DNA of 64,000 bases, taken from assembly GCA_963921425.1 (NCBI GenBank), contig OY992836.1, positions 13,595,614 through 13,659,613 on the forward strand. The letters are read 5' to 3'. Below, in pieces: positions 20,350-33,437 of the stretch. The position numbers and the translations under genes are program-made. Origin of the DNA: Dryas octopetala (taxonomy: Eukaryota; Streptophyta; Magnoliopsida; Rosales; Rosaceae). Positions within the stretch are counted from its first letter, which is position 1, and every line of letters begins with the position of its first letter. The notes under the pieces were generated by a model. It searched no databases and was not told the DNA's origin. It saw nothing but the letters and a program-made list of their open reading frames with translations.

Positions 20350-23300
20350 TCAAGTGTGCTTATGTGCTATCTCCAGAAGAGAGTTGCAAAGTTCCCTGGG
20401 CTTTGAAAACATTGGCATATGATCAGCACCCTCAATCTCCACCACATTTGAAACGCTGCCGTTTTCAATCATCCATCTCTGGAATTCCACTGGTATTGCC
20501 AAATCTTCCTTGCAAACCACATAAACTCTTGCAACTGACCCATATCCCTCGTTGGAGAATTTCCCCATCTTAGACAATTCTTGAAGAAAGAGTGAACCTG
20601 GCCTTGCCAAACTCTTGGCAAGTTCGAGATCCTTTGAATATATATGTGCAATGTAATTACATCAGTTCAGGAAATTTGAGTACTTATAATATGGATTATG
20701 GTGAAATGATCTAAATATGAATACAACTATTGAAACATTACTATTTTTATAGAGAAAGACCATTAACCCTTTTTGCATGATTGTCTATATAGGATAGTGG
20801 TGATTGGTGAAGCCAAACTACATAATTGGGGTGAGCCTTGGAGTTATCCCAAATGGTGAGAATGGATGGGTAATGGATTAATATTAAGATGGGCTAAGGA
20901 TCAATTTCCTCCAAAAGGCAAAGGCTGAGACTTGGGAGGTGGGATTGTGGTGGACTAGTACTTGGGTGCTACAAAATATACTTGGGAATTTTAGTGGGCT
21001 TGTATGAGCTTGATCGAGCTACAACCCAATTATAGACCTAGCCGACCTATACTTTTGAACCTGAGGGCACAATGGTCTTTTTATTCATGTAAAAATGGTT
21101 AGTTTTCTAAATTCTAATAAAAAAGGAAAAGAAAAGTCATTTTGCATAATGATATTTCTCTTGGATCATTTTGTCTTGTAAATGTGTGCATGTGAAATTT
21201 GAGAGAGAGAGAGAGAGAGACCTCAATGGGGCTGAGTTGATAAGCTTTCAATGATAAGAATTTGGGACCGAAAAACATTGATGTTTCATCGCTTCCATAA
21301 GGTGCAAATTGAGTATCCAACCATCCTTGTGCAGGAGTCTTTTGGACGAACTTTTCACATGAAAAAAGACAACCAAGAGTTTTGAAATCAGTATTAATTA
21401 TGTTTTTAATAAAGTAACCAACATGCAAATATCTGAAACAGTCATGCTAAGATCATTAAATTTGTTATCAAATGATGTTGTAGTAGTTTAACTGAGATAC
21501 TATTTAGCCAGACCAAAAAAAAAAACTGAGATGCTATTTAGGTAATAAAAACAAAACCTTTTTTGATCAATAATAAAAGTAAAACTTAAATATAAATATA
21601 CCACGGGATTTTGAGACAAAACAATCCATGAGTCCTCACAAAGTTGTTGATATTTGACCACTCCAATAACCTCATGCAGCATATCATTGAAACGGCATTT
21701 TATTTCTTGGAGTTGACCCACTGCAATAATAATTTAAATGTTGAAGTTGTATCCACTTGTGTGCTTGCTAATATGTATCCACATATATATTTAGGGAAGA
21801 AGATCCTTAGAAGTAATGCTATATATACTCGAACTATATAAACAGTGTTTAATTTCTTTTTATCATATATGTTTACACCATCTTTGGTGTTGAAAAAACT
21901 TTTGATGTAAAATCTTGTCTGAAATGAATCTTGACTCCCAAAACCAAGCTTTTTTTTTTTTTTTTTTCTGAAATGAATCTCGTACTTCCATGAATTTCCA
22001 TTTTTGTTCTGATTTTTTTATTTTGACAATTTTAATTATGTATTTATAATATGATAGTAATTAAGTTCAAAATATTAATCATGTTTAAATTGTTAATGAA
22101 AAATTCGACAAATTGTACGTGAATAGTATTTCAGACACCTTACTCTACCTAGATATCCATGTAAGCCTCTACTCACCGTTGAATACAATCAATTTGGATA
22201 AATAAGGCATTTCAACACTAAATTGAATGTGTTCAATAGTAGGTAAGGGCTTAAATAGGCTTCTAGATAAATTAAGATGTTCAAAATGTCGCTCACGTGA
22301 TGAAGCACGTGATTTCACGTCAATTTTTTTATTAATAATTTGAACTTAATTTATTAAAATATAAGGACAAAAGTGTTTTTGTCTTTTCTTTTTATTGATA
22401 TTGCTATTCCACCCACTTGTTATCAAAAGCGAAAAAGTTAGCAACAAAACAAGGATTGGCCATTATTGTTGTACTCTAGTTATTAACTTTTGACTAGCAA
22501 TGAAGGCTAAGAAGTCGAAAGTAACACGATTTCATAATCAAATTATAATTTTTAGAAAGATGTTATTTCTCTCAGTTTTTCTCCCAACTATTATTTTCTC
22601 ACTTAAACATTTTCCTAATTTTAAAATCTTTTCCACTTCTCTCTACTTTCTCACTATTAACTAACCCCATGGGCTTAATAACACGAGGGCATAAAATCAA
22701 AAGCTTAATTGAAAACAAATTATATATTTATAGACTTATAGTCACTCGTAATAAATTATTTGGTTTCTCATACAATTAGACAGATAAATGAATCAGATTG
22801 GAATTATAATTAGACTAATTATCCCAGTTGATTAATCATATTAAAATTCGATCTATCTATAGATCTAGATATAAGATAACTCATCTTTTAATTATTTCAA
22901 GTATAATTAAAAAGTATATTTTTTTATTCTCCACAGCCTTGCTAGTTGGAGCTTGGAAGAACCAAGCAGGCAGCAGGAAAAGTTTCTTATATGCAAAATC
23001 GAATAACACCATACCTGATCCATAACATATGATTGATGGTGAGTGGTGTCTGGCATAAAGGCAGCCAAGAAAACAGCAACTGAAACATTCTCTGGGAACT
23101 TGTCCATGGCAAGGGCCAAGCTCATGCCTCCAAGGCTATGTCCTACAAGAACCACCCTTTCTTTGGGACCAAGTGAACCCATCAACTCCAACAGAGGCTC
23201 AGAGTACTCAGACAGTGAGTGCACATCTTGTATGGCCTTCATGTTGATGCCTGAAGCTGCAAGGTCCAGCACAGTGACCCTGTGACCTGCAGACTCTAGC

Positions 23301-23386
23301 GTTGGCTTGACCTTGTACCAACACCAAGCCCCAAGGCATGCCCCATGTACTAGAACAAAATGTTTCTGCTCGTTCGGTGCTGCCAT
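20350..23386 (-). CDS. Methylesterase copy C (MES/SABP2-like)
   Basis: The exons are 23386-23015, 21350-21222 and 20631-20350, phase 0 throughout, for 260 codons. It is a close tandem duplicate of copy B: exon 1 differs at few residues (GACLGAWCWYKVKPTLESAG, MDKFPENVSVAVF). The catalytic Ser (VGHSLGG), the Asp region (CKEDLAIP) and the His (GADHMPMF) are all kept. Exon 2 is three residues shorter than in B, GSDETSMFFG against GSVEEPLTSMFFG. The donor of intron 2 abuts a (CT)n run on the coding strand (21201-21220), so the donor lies at a microsatellite. Like copy B it has no signal peptide and should act in the cytosol on a methyl ester. A TATA-like box is at 23424-23433. It appears intact. 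Confidence 0.88.
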
Positions 23387-23423
23387 TTTCTATGTAATTG
23401 GGTTGTTCATGAACCACTTTAGG

Positions 23424-23433
23424 GTATATATAA
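23424..23433 (-). promoter_or_regulatory. TATA-like box of methylesterase C
   Basis: The minus strand reads ctttttatatataccc about 40 bp before the ATG. It corresponds to the box of copy B. Confidence 0.55.
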
Positions 23434-25136
23434 AAAGATGACCAAGTTAATATGCTTTTTTACTGCCACTGTAACCATTTGGTGGAGTTTTTATTTTGGT
23501 CGCTTTAGTTTCAATTTGCTAAATTTCACTTTAGGTGTATGTAGTTTGAGATAAGTTTCATTTTCATCCTTACACTTTGAATTATTTTGATTATAGTAAT
23601 CTACTTTACAAACCGATGCAATGCAAGTATATGTAAGTATTTTGTATTTATGTGCAGTAAGTCTTGTTTTTTTTTTTTGTCTATGTGCATTAAATCGTTA
23701 AATCCCTTCTTAAATTAGTAACGATTTATAAAGTATATGATCAAAACCGCAATAATTTGTAAAATATATGACAAAATTATAATGATTTGTAAAATATAAG
23801 ACCAAAAATACAATAAATTTGACGAATTAATATATGAAAATACTAATATATCTTTGAATTACAATAATTTGTAAAAAATAAAATTAAAATTAGAACAATT
23901 GAAAAATATAAAGACAAAAATGAAACTTGATGCAAACGCATGCAACTTCAAGTCTTCAATACACTATAAACAATTAAACATTGAAGTGTACTACTGAAAG
24001 GACCTAACGAGGTGATGGGTTCTGCCAATTGTTGCCAATGATATAGGCTTATTAGTCAAAATTGGCTTATTGATTATTGATTGTTGGTCATGTCATTTTC
24101 ACAACCCTGATTTGGCAGGTTAGATCCATTCATTGATGTCTTGACTGGCTACCGGCTCTATAGCAAGGCCAATTTCGAATACCTAATATTTTGAGATCTT
24201 GACTGGTAGTTCTTGATATCTTATTTTAGAGTAATTTTTTAATAGAACAGGTGTATACAGCACACATGAAAGAATTATTACGACACATTTAATATTCATA
24301 TCATGTTGCCTCAAATACAACAAATTTATAAAATGTTTAGCATGACCATTGAATACATTTAAATGTTTACGAGTAAAATTTTTATGTAACAAATGAATAT
24401 ATCTTTTGTGTATATCTTATCACGTGATGAGGCATGTGAGAGACATAAGGTGTATATTCCGTAATTTTTGGAGAATTTACATTAAACAAAAATATGGAAA
24501 ACACAACATTAATAATTGAGGTCTGATGTCCTGAGATTTACTGTGCCAAAATTGGTGGATTCATAACCCTTTTGGTGCAAGAGAGAAAAATATAAATGAA
24601 TTTTGGTATTGTAGAATAACCTCGGCAATTAGTAAGATATTAGTCATTCATGAGTTTGATGTAAAGTATCAGTACATGGTTAGCGCACCTAGCCTCATCA
24701 ACAAGCCAAATCAGACAAGCAATCAAAACAAATCCCACAAGATAATTTTTACAAGCTTATTTGAATCCACAGAAATCATCTCAACAATTGATCTACAATT
24801 TTTCTTGTCAACACAATAAAAAATAATCTGACCTAGATTCTTATCCTAAAATGTTACAGTGACATGGATATTTCTTCCAGTATCTCATTGCAATATCACA
24901 AAACATTTGGGGTAAGGAAGCAGTATGCAGATGACATACCCGAGCAGCATTTGATTTGCAAATATGATTCTCTTGGGATTTAGTGAAAAAACTTTGCAGA
25001 CCCATGAACTCCACAGCAAAAGAAGCCGCTTGTATCTCACGTTAGCAAAGAGAACAATTCTTGATACTGAAAAACACAGGTATCTTTCCAAACAAGATGG
25101 TTTTCCTCCTGATTTCATGACCTGAAACCACCATAA
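23434..25136. other. Intergenic region between methylesterase C and NUP58
   Basis: AT-rich DNA with no gene that I can support. The first 500 bp are homologous to the upstream region of copy B. The last 200-300 bp probably hold the 3' UTR of NUP58. The 77-codon minus-strand ORF at 24885-25118 has no recognisable similarity. Confidence 0.4.
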
Positions 25137-28100
25137 CTAACGCCGACCAGTCCGAGATTTCGGCTTTGCTGATTTCTGCAATCATATAAATCAGAGCTGG
25201 TAAATAAATTAATCATTTCTATAGCATGGAGCTATAGTATACACAATGCCAGTAAGATATGTATTAATATTAGCTTTGCAATCTTCTAAGCCCATTTTTT
25301 TTCAAGAGCAAACTTTGAGGTATAAGAAGTAGAAATTAACTCAATTAAGTCAGAGAGCTGAAAGAAATTTCACTCACTGATGGAGCCCCAAAGCTAGATC
25401 CAAACCCTGTTGCAGCACCTGGAAAAAGTGAAAAGTATTACTAGCAGAATTAAGCTTGCGCTCTGTCATGATAAATAATTTGACGCTTAAGATCAAATTA
25501 TTTACCATTGGTGAGCAAAAGATTCACAAATATACCAAAAGAAATTATTAGCAGAATTAAGCTCATGCTCTGGACCCCAGCTGCTAATCATTAAGATCCA
25601 TTATTTCACATCTTCGAACACTGTATGATTGTGTATAGTGAATTACATCAAGGTTATTGTGATTAAGCTATACATGAGTGTCAAAGATAAGTCACCTACA
25701 CCTATATCATGTTAACAGGAACAAGTCAAAACCAACCATTAATTTGTGTGCAATTAATGTTCATTACATAAAGTAAGCCAATAAATTCCTCAATCCATAT
25801 AAAAACTACTTGAGAAACCACTAAATCTCCCAAGCTACATAGCTCAAACCAGTGTGAGCAGTTGAGAACCACATGATTGTCACTAAAATTAACAATAACA
25901 ACAAAGAAATGTCATACTAGGAGACACATGTTGCTGCCATGGGCACTGCTTTTAAGAAATATGATTTCAACTACCTATCCCGAACAAAACTCTGACTGGT
26001 GAAAACCTGCTCCAAAAATATCATAATATATGACACCCCAATCTTGGGAACAATGAAATATTGTAGATATTTAAAGCAAAGGACATCTGCAAATTTTCTC
26101 ACGTAGCATACACTATCATGAAGAGGCGTCACCATACATTCAATGCCTCAAAACATTTTTCTGTTCTTAATTATGAAAAACTATGAAGAACAATAAATTT
26201 GTTAATGAAATGCAAAAGTTCCTCATGTATAACTAAAAGAGTGAGAAGGTACCTGAAAATAATGAACTTCCAACAGGAGTGCTAGAACCAAACGCTGGAG
26301 CAGTATTGCCTAGCAGAGAGGGAGTTGAAGTCGATCCAAACAAAGATGCTGATGAAGAACTAAAAAGTGATGTCTGGGGCGTAGCAGCTGATGATCCAAA
26401 AAGAGAAGACACTGGAGCAGAAGTGGTTGGTGTTGTAAACAGAGATGATGACATGGAAGAAGATGGAGCAGAAGGTGTATTGAAAAGTGAGAATCCACTC
26501 CCAGATGAAGCTGTTGTAGTAGCTGCAGATGTCTGCGGGGCAGTTGATGCCCCGTGAGTTCCTGAGCTAGCAAACAGTCCAGCAACTTGAGTTGATGGTT
26601 GTGAATTTGCAGGTAAATGCAACGTTGGATGCACCCTCTTAGCAGCAGCTTCTTGCCTTGCCGTTTCCCGTCGATCAGCCTCAAGAAATGGATCATTCCC
26701 ATCCCCTTGGAGGCGCTGGTTAGTAAGATAAGCTGTTTTCATGGATACAATGTACTGATGAATGCTCTCCACCTAAAAAACGCATCATGACATTGATTAG
26801 TAATCATATGTATCAAGAAACAGCATGCTGCTCCATTTGTGTGCACATCAGCAAGTAGTTGAAGGAAGGAATGGGAGGGAAAACCATATACACATTAACT
26901 TAAAGCCACATACATTGAACAAATGAGAAGCCATAATTGATTGTATTTTTTACCAGCACAATTTATTTTATTTTGAAATCATTAAATGATACCAATTATT
27001 ACAAAAGACCACACAAATCAAATTGGTTTCACAAAACTACCAGTATTCTCAAGCTAATACTGCACTATGAATAACAATATGCAAATCAACATTCTCTACC
27101 GACAAACAAGAGGTACAAAAATAATTTGTTTACAGCAAATGAGCATAATGATGTAGTTTCTACTACACAACTCTATGATATAATGTTAACGAAACATAAC
27201 AGATTTGCTTTCATTTACCTTAGCAGCCACATGAACAAAATAGTCATGCACATTTGACATGACTTTTGGAAGAGATTGCAACAATGAGGATCCAGCATTG
27301 GCAGAGTTCCTCTCTGAGTCTAAAAGCAGCTGCTCTAATTCTTCAATCCACTGGTGACACTCACCAAAATACTTCTCAAATCTTTCAACTGTTTGCCGTA
27401 GGAAGGGAGATGGCTTCCTTGGAAGCCCATTGTAGAAATCAAAAACTGGCACTATAGAAGTAGCTGCCGGTTGACTATTTGAACCTGGGGGTAGTGTTGC
27501 TCCAGGAGCCTGTGACGGTGCAGTGGCATTTGAAGTACCTCCTGCATTTGGATGAAGAAACCTTGGACGTAGAATCATGAAAGACCGAACAGCAAGCTCA
27601 CTATTCCGTAACATCTCTTTCACACTACCCATCAGCTCCTGCAACACAGCTTTCTGTCGTTCCATGGCAGTTCCAATTCCCCCAAGTTCCTGTAAGAAAT
27701 TGTCAATAATGTTAATAATGGCCAGTATAGGATAAAAATGAGTTTTTCTTGCTTTTTGGAAGCACATTAGGGAATCAAGAAGCCATATATCCCTTACAAT
27801 TAACTAACTGAACATTGGATCTACAAGTAAAGAGCTCTTTTCATGCTTTTATGAGAAAACTAAGTTTTTTATAATATTATTCAAGAATCAATCATAATGA
27901 CCCAACACTTGGATCACAAAATTTGGATCACATTGTTCATTGTAAGAGAATAGAAATTCTCTTCTATTATATACCATACAAAATTTGGATCAAATTTGTA
28001 TTCATGCACACTGCCAAGCCCCAAAGGATCTGGCAGAAGTCAGCAAAGAGTCCAGCATAATATGAGCCCCATTCTATAAACACAGGAATACCAACTTCAC

Positions 28101-29048
28101 CCAAATGACAGCACCTTTCTTTTACAATGACCAATTTCATAATACCAAGACTACAGACAGCAAAAAAGATGAGGATTCATAGAGAATAATTTAAAAGTTT
28201 AATTTATTCAAAAAGCAAACCTGAACAATACGACTTGCATCATGCTCGAACACATCATTGGAAACCGATGAATCGTAGAGACGACTACATTGATCCAGCC
28301 TCTGGCTCTCATCCCTATATCCCAGTATCCGTTCCCTACATGCAAACAATACTTAGCAATTCAAAATGCATAAAGTGACTGTAAAACCATAATTAATCCT
28401 TAAATTAAATTTCACATATCAAAAGGATTACACCAAAGTTACTTATCTCATACCATATTCAATACTAACTAAGTGAAAGCCAAGATTTGAACCCTAATTA
28501 ACACCCCAGAAATTTAGAGGGAAAAAAAAAAAGTAATTATTTCACTTTGCGTAGTCCAATGCAGCAATTTAGCTTAAGATTAGCTTAACACAACGAAATA
28601 GACTCGAAATCTTGCGTTCTTTTCCTACATTTACTCAGCAAACAATCAAGCCAAAAACCCAAAAAAAAAAAAATTCACAATGGGAAATCAAGAAAAAGAA
28701 ATAAAGGCTAAACATTCCTTTCAAAAAAAGAAAAGAAAAGAAAACGCACTCAATCTGAAGGAGAATTTTCTGGGAATCAGGATGGAGGTCGGCCCACTTG
28801 GTACTATAACTCGCCGGAGCCTTGTCATTGGTAAACAAAAACATTTGCTGCTGCTGCTGTTGTTGTTGCTGTTGCTGTTGCTGAAATTGTAGCTGTTGTT
28901 GTTGTGGCTGGGGTTGTTGTTGTGAGAAGAAGGGACTGCTTTGCTGAAAAGGCTGTGAGGGTTGCTGTTGAGTTTGGAACAGTGACTGTTGCTGCTGCTG
29001 TTGTTGTTGTTGTTGTTGCAGGGGGGAAGAGAATAATGAGAATGCCAT
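25137..29048 (-). CDS. NUP58: Nucleoporin NUP58
   Basis: The six exons are 29048-28750, 28335-28221, 27689-27219, 26772-26253, 25418-25378 and 25175-25137: 1485 bp, 494 aa, with all phases compatible. NUP58 is part of the central-channel Nup62-Nup58-Nup54 complex of the nuclear pore, where FG repeats bind transport receptors. The N terminus is Gln-rich, with tracts of about 11 and 13 Gln (MAFSLFSSPLQQQ...). The middle (exons 2-4) is helical coiled coil, including QRLDQCSRLYDSS, FEKYFGECHQWIEELEQLLL and VHDYFVHVAAKV. The C terminus has Ser-rich FG-type repeats (SLFNTP, SLFGSS, SLFGST, PAFGSS, GFGSSFG) and ends in a basic KPKSRTGRR. The length is close to that of the Arabidopsis protein (about 510 aa, from memory). 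The Gln tracts are coded by CAG/CAA runs and may vary in length. Confidence 0.92.
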
Positions 29049-31716
29049 TGTTGTGGGTTTTTGTGGTCTGGTTTGGATTTGAAGTCGAAATTGAAAGAGA
29101 CCCTCTTTAAAACCCTAGGGAGGGAAAAAAAAAAAAGGGCAAGTGAAAGACCCGCCCTTTGTTCTGTTTCAGTGTTGGAAATTTCGGTGATCTTTTTTCT
29201 AAATTATTTCATCTTTCTCCTTATTAATTTTCAATTTTCTTTTCCTTCTAAGTTCTAACTTCTAAGTTCTAACCTTTTATTTTTTCATAAAATCCTTCTA
29301 ACAAAAATAAATAAATCAAAATAAACCAGGTAGGTATTGATCTAATGGTACTTTACACTAGTTTACAACTTTCCCTTTTTTTTAGTAAACTACAGTACTT
29401 CTCTTCCTAATATTGACCATGGAAGGAGAAGAAGGTTAAGGCTAGTTTAGGGATGCAAATAAGGTCAGGTTGGACTAACCCAAGCTCGAAATTTCTTTAG
29501 ATCGAATAGGGCCACAGACCAGGTCAAGCCTAAGAGGGGAAAGGAAGGCCTAAGCTCAGCCCAATCCCTTTGGGCCTTATTTAGGCTTGGTCTTTTTAGC
29601 CCAACCTTATTTCTTCCATTCTTTTCAATTTGTAACTAATTAAAACAGTTGGATGCAACAAATAAAAGTTTAAAAGAAGATGTATTGATAAATTTTAAAT
29701 AGAAATAGAAATTGTAAAATATACATTAAATAGTGGCTGTTTTTTAGCCAAAACATGTACTCCAAGGACAAAACGGCTCATATGCAAAAGTTTATATCAA
29801 GTCAGTCCACTTTAATGAGCCGAGCGTTTGGCACTTGAAACGGTTGATAGTTTCAACCGCAAGCGCTCGACTGTACACAAAAATAAAGTGCAACACGGAG
29901 CCCTTGCTTCATTCACTCCATATGGTTATAGTGCAGGTTTCTTAACATATTAAAAACTGAGGTGGATTTTTTTAACATCAAACACTTTAGATGGGTTATT
30001 TTATCAATGAGGCCTCCAAAGTGGACTTTATTTATCATTTATTATTAAATAATTCATGCACTAAATGCATAACTATTACTAAGAAATTATAATACTACGA
30101 AAAACATTAAGAAAGGAGACCCAAAAAAAAAACAGTTGTGTTTAAAAAATTTGTAATTTGCAGTTGTTTGATAGCCCAGTTGGAAGGGCCATAGAATTAC
30201 TCAAAATGCACCCAAGTTCGATCCCCTCTCCTCCCAACTAAAAAACGTCAAATTTCCCCCAAATTAAAATTTTAGTTAATTAAGCCATCAAATTTTTAAA
30301 AATAGGTTAATGTGAGACAATTTTATTTCATCCAAAAATCCTTGTCAACTATGACCCGTATGAAAAATTGCCCCCCAACTTAAAAATTTGATTAATAAAG
30401 CCATCAAACTTTTAAAAATAGTTTAATGTGAGCCAATTTCATCTAAATATCCATCCAGAGTATCAGGACAAAATAGACAATTCACCCCCAAAGCCTTACA
30501 TGGGTCATATGTGGTTTAACATTACCAAAACTTGTCCTCTTTCTCAAAATTTAAGGCATGAAAAGGAACAAAATTTGGTTGAAGAATTGGGACAGTATTC
30601 GAACAAACCCACAAGACCTATGTAAGGCTTTGTGCATGAATTGTCCATTAATTGTTCATTTTTTCTTCATTCGAAGGGCACTTGACATCTTTTAATTAAC
30701 GGAAATTTGGATGAAATCCTAAAAAAACAGCCCACATTGACATATTTTTAAAAGTTTGATAACTTAATTTATCAAACTTTTAATTTAGAGGCAATATGAC
30801 ACTTGGGTTTATGCGGTTTTGGGCTTTTGGGCCATTTTTATAGAATGCTGTTAGATACTTATCTAATGCATCAAGCCGCATGGTATTGGATTTAGTATAT
30901 TTCATTTGGGGAGTACATGAGCAATAAAAAAATTTGATCTACATTTATGATAGACATTGAGTAATGTGATATATGTAGCACATCTGTGCGGCAGTGCAAA
31001 ACATATTCCCTCCAAAGAGTTTGAGATGAACCAAAACTTTATTTCAAGGACAAGCAGTTGTCATGTACAGCTGCAACATCAACATGCTGGCAACTATTTA
31101 ATACTGCCTTTCACTAATTATGGTGTTTCATGTGGGAGAAAAAAAGAATAGAACAGTGTGTTTTGAAGGGGAATTAAAACAGCTTAACCCTTTATATTAA
31201 AGGTTTTGAACTATACAAAGGAGAGATACAATATATATGCTTCATTTATACAAGATCTCACAGCGGATGCATAAGTAATGTGATGACAATTAAAATTTTA
31301 TATGCATAAGATGGATCTCACACGCGATACAATGTATAATGTGACAGAAATTAAAGAGAAAATGGGTAATTAAAATGGATGTGGTTCATCAAAAATTCAA
31401 CAGGTGAGCTTCCAACTGGATTCAATAAGGACTCATATTCTTCAACAACTGAAAAATTGTGGGCAAAGAGTGCTCCATTGGGATGAATTTGAAAAGTGAT
31501 CAAATAGCAATTTCATATCCATATCTAATTCTTGTAATTAACTTTAAGAGAAGTTACTTCAATTTGAGCAGTAGTTCTTGGACAGCAATCTCAAGCCTCA
31601 ACACTATCATATCATTAATTAAAAGCCTACATCAGTAAAGCACAATTTCCACAAGAAACACAAAAAGGAAAAAAAAAAAAAAAAAAAAAAGCAAATTAGA
31701 AGACCAAAATGAAGAT
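29049..31716. other. Intergenic region between NUP58 and the DOF gene
   Basis: No gene is supported. A sequence at about 29453-29620 (ttagggatgcaaataaggtc) resembles decayed hAT-type ends. Inverted-repeat DNA follows at 30238-30800 (listed separately). A possible tRNA-derived head with A-box-like tagcccagttgg (30172) and B-box-like agttcgatcccc (30214) precedes it. A run of about 20 A ends at 31690, next to the DOF stop. Confidence 0.4.
30238..30800. repeat. Inverted-repeat (MITE-like) sequence with an extra half copy
   Basis: A segment at about 30366-30460 (attgccccccaacttaaaa, ccatcaaacttttaaaaata, atgtgagccaatttcatc) is matched in reverse complement at about 30700-30800. A direct extra copy of the left arm precedes it at 30238-30345. 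The structure fits a non-autonomous DNA transposon with about 90 bp arms and a nested or tandem half copy. It has no coding content. Confidence 0.55.
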
Positions 31717-32475
31717 TCACTTGAGACCATTCCCAGGGGTAGAAATTGCCAACTCTGGCCAAGAACAGAACTCCCCTCCACCAACATTCACTTCTCCATT
31801 CTCAAAATGCCACGTGTTCCCCATCCCATGATGAGCCCCACCGTTGGCCCCAACACCCGCACCAGGGTCTCCCACCATCCCAGGAAAAGGCCAAACCGCC
31901 CTTCCAAGCCCAAAGCCCATTTCCTCAAACCCACTCGCCAGCCCAAGCCCAAACCCTCCCAGCGCCAAATATCCAGGCGGCCCCTGAGCACTACTGTTGA
32001 GCAGAGAAGTGAAGCTCCCGCCACCACACCCATTACCCACATTAGGCTTTACATCACCACCGCCACCACCACAACCACCGAAATGTACGGACGCGCCGCC
32101 TTGGTTGGCCGAAACGGGCACAAAAACCGGGGCAGCGTTCAACGGGTGGTGGTTGTCGGCATTAAGCGAAGCAGAGGCGGCCATCATCATGGAAGTGGTG
32201 GCGGCGGAGGCGGAGGAACGGGAGCGCTTGGCGTTCTTGCGGGTGCCGCCACCGACAGGAATGTCGCGGAGGGTGCCGCCGTGGGTCCAGTAGCGGCGGC
32301 AGGACTTGCAGAAGTGGCGGGGCTGGGAGAAGTTGTAATTGTTGTAGTAGCAGAACTTGGTGTTGGTGGAGTCGCAGCGGGGGCACGGCAGGTGCTCTTG
32401 CTCCGGCGGCGGAGCTCCCGGGGTCTGGGACTTGGTGGGTGGCCTTCGGCTCTGCTCGCTCGACTCTGACTGCAT
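31717..32475 (-). CDS. DOF3.4: DOF zinc-finger transcription factor (OBP1/DOF3.4 type)
   Basis: An intronless 252-codon frame. The DOF domain has the C2C2 finger with Cys at residues 31, 34, 56 and 59 ([26 protein letters not shown]), followed by [18 protein letters not shown]. It binds AAAG core elements in DNA in the nucleus. A basic stretch RKNAKRSR directly after the finger is a likely nuclear localisation signal. The C terminus is Gly-rich, with [20 protein letters not shown], and ends [15 protein letters not shown] recognise both blocks from Arabidopsis OBP1 (At3g50410), a regulator of cell-cycle genes. The position near the PPR/Lines/MES genes agrees with that. The 5' UTR is rich in GA/CT repeats. 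High GC in the coding part causes long antisense ORFs, which are not genes. Confidence 0.93.
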   Translation of the reverse strand: MQSESSEQSRRPPTKSQTPGAPPPEQEHLPCPRCDSTNTKFCYYNNYNFSQPRHFCKSCRRYWTHGGTLRDIPVGGGTRKNAKRSRSSASAATTSMMMAASASLNADNHHPLNAAPVFVPVSANQGGASVHFGGCGGGGGDVKPNVGNGCGGGSFTSLLNSSAQGPPGYLALGGFGLGLASGFEEMGFGLGRAVWPFPGMVGDPGAGVGANGGAHHGMGNTWHFENGEVNVGGGEFCSWPELAISTPGNGLK

Positions 32476-33437
32476 TTGGGTCTCGATCGAACGGCTAAGT
32501 AAGTTAGTTAGTTGGTTGGTTTCTTATGCTTTGGAAGGTGTTTGATAAAGTTTGTGAGTGAAGATGAAGTAGAAGAGAAGATAGAGTGGTTTTTGGCTCT
32601 AGCGTGGTGGGGGTGGAGGGGGTTTTATGGAGAGATATAGAGAGAGATAGAGAAACAGAGAGAGAGTGGAACGTACAGGATTTCTGAGGCATATATGAAG
32701 CAGACTCAGAGACTGAGTGGATCAGCTTTAGTGCTTTACAGTGTTGTGTACTATGCAAGACAATTCAGTCGGCTCCAGAAGAGCCTCTGTTTTGGGTCGG
32801 CTAGCTCCTACAACTACAGCTACAGAGCTCGACCCTGCCCTCTTTAATTATTTTTCATATAAAATACTGCAAATGATCATCGATCAAATTTCTTTTCACT
32901 TTTTTTTTAAATTAATTTTTAAGTTTAATTCCCTTGGGATGAATAATGGAATAGTTCATTAAATTCCCTAGCTTGCTATCCATGACACTATTGATTTGAG
33001 TGGTGGCCGGGTATGTATCCGCGTCCCACATGTTTCTTCTATACAAAATTGAAGCATCATGATGTACTACGGGTACTTCCCATTTTGATGTACATACACA
33101 GTCATATATAAACAAAAGGTATTACATATTACATATATAATAACATATTAATTTATCTCTCTACACAGAGAGACGGAGGGGTATAGCCCCTGATGTGCCT
33201 GAGATTTCACCTTTTGCATGCATGCCTTCGTGTCCTGGGTTCTGTGCATGGGACTAATTTTATTATAAAGAATTAAGTTGGGTTTGGATTGGATTGGATT
33301 GGATTGGATGTATTATTTAATGATCCGACAATAATACCGTACGCAGTTGCTCAGATTTATATCTTGCTTTTTTCTAAGTAGCTGCTGCATGTCTACTGAA
33401 CAAACCATAACTATGTATCTCTAGATAGGTGAAAATG
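32476..33437. other. DOF 5' flank and intergenic DNA
   Basis: GA repeats at 32631-32669 (CT on the coding strand) probably lie in the DOF 5' UTR. A (ggatt)n tract is at 33287-33309. Nothing else was recognised. Confidence 0.45.

Noticed and set aside
21890..21985. Possible tiny retro-insertion flanked by ctgaaatgaatct
   Set aside because: The T run lies at the wrong end relative to the duplication for a target-primed insertion, so a simple local duplication beside a T run is more likely.
24885..25118. 77-codon ORF downstream of NUP58
   Set aside because: No recognised similarity; it overlaps the probable NUP58 3' UTR on the same strand.
31746..32469. Long plus-strand ORFs opposite the DOF gene
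   Set aside because: They are antisense shadows of a GC-rich coding exon; their sequence is low-complexity and the DOF frame explains the region fully.
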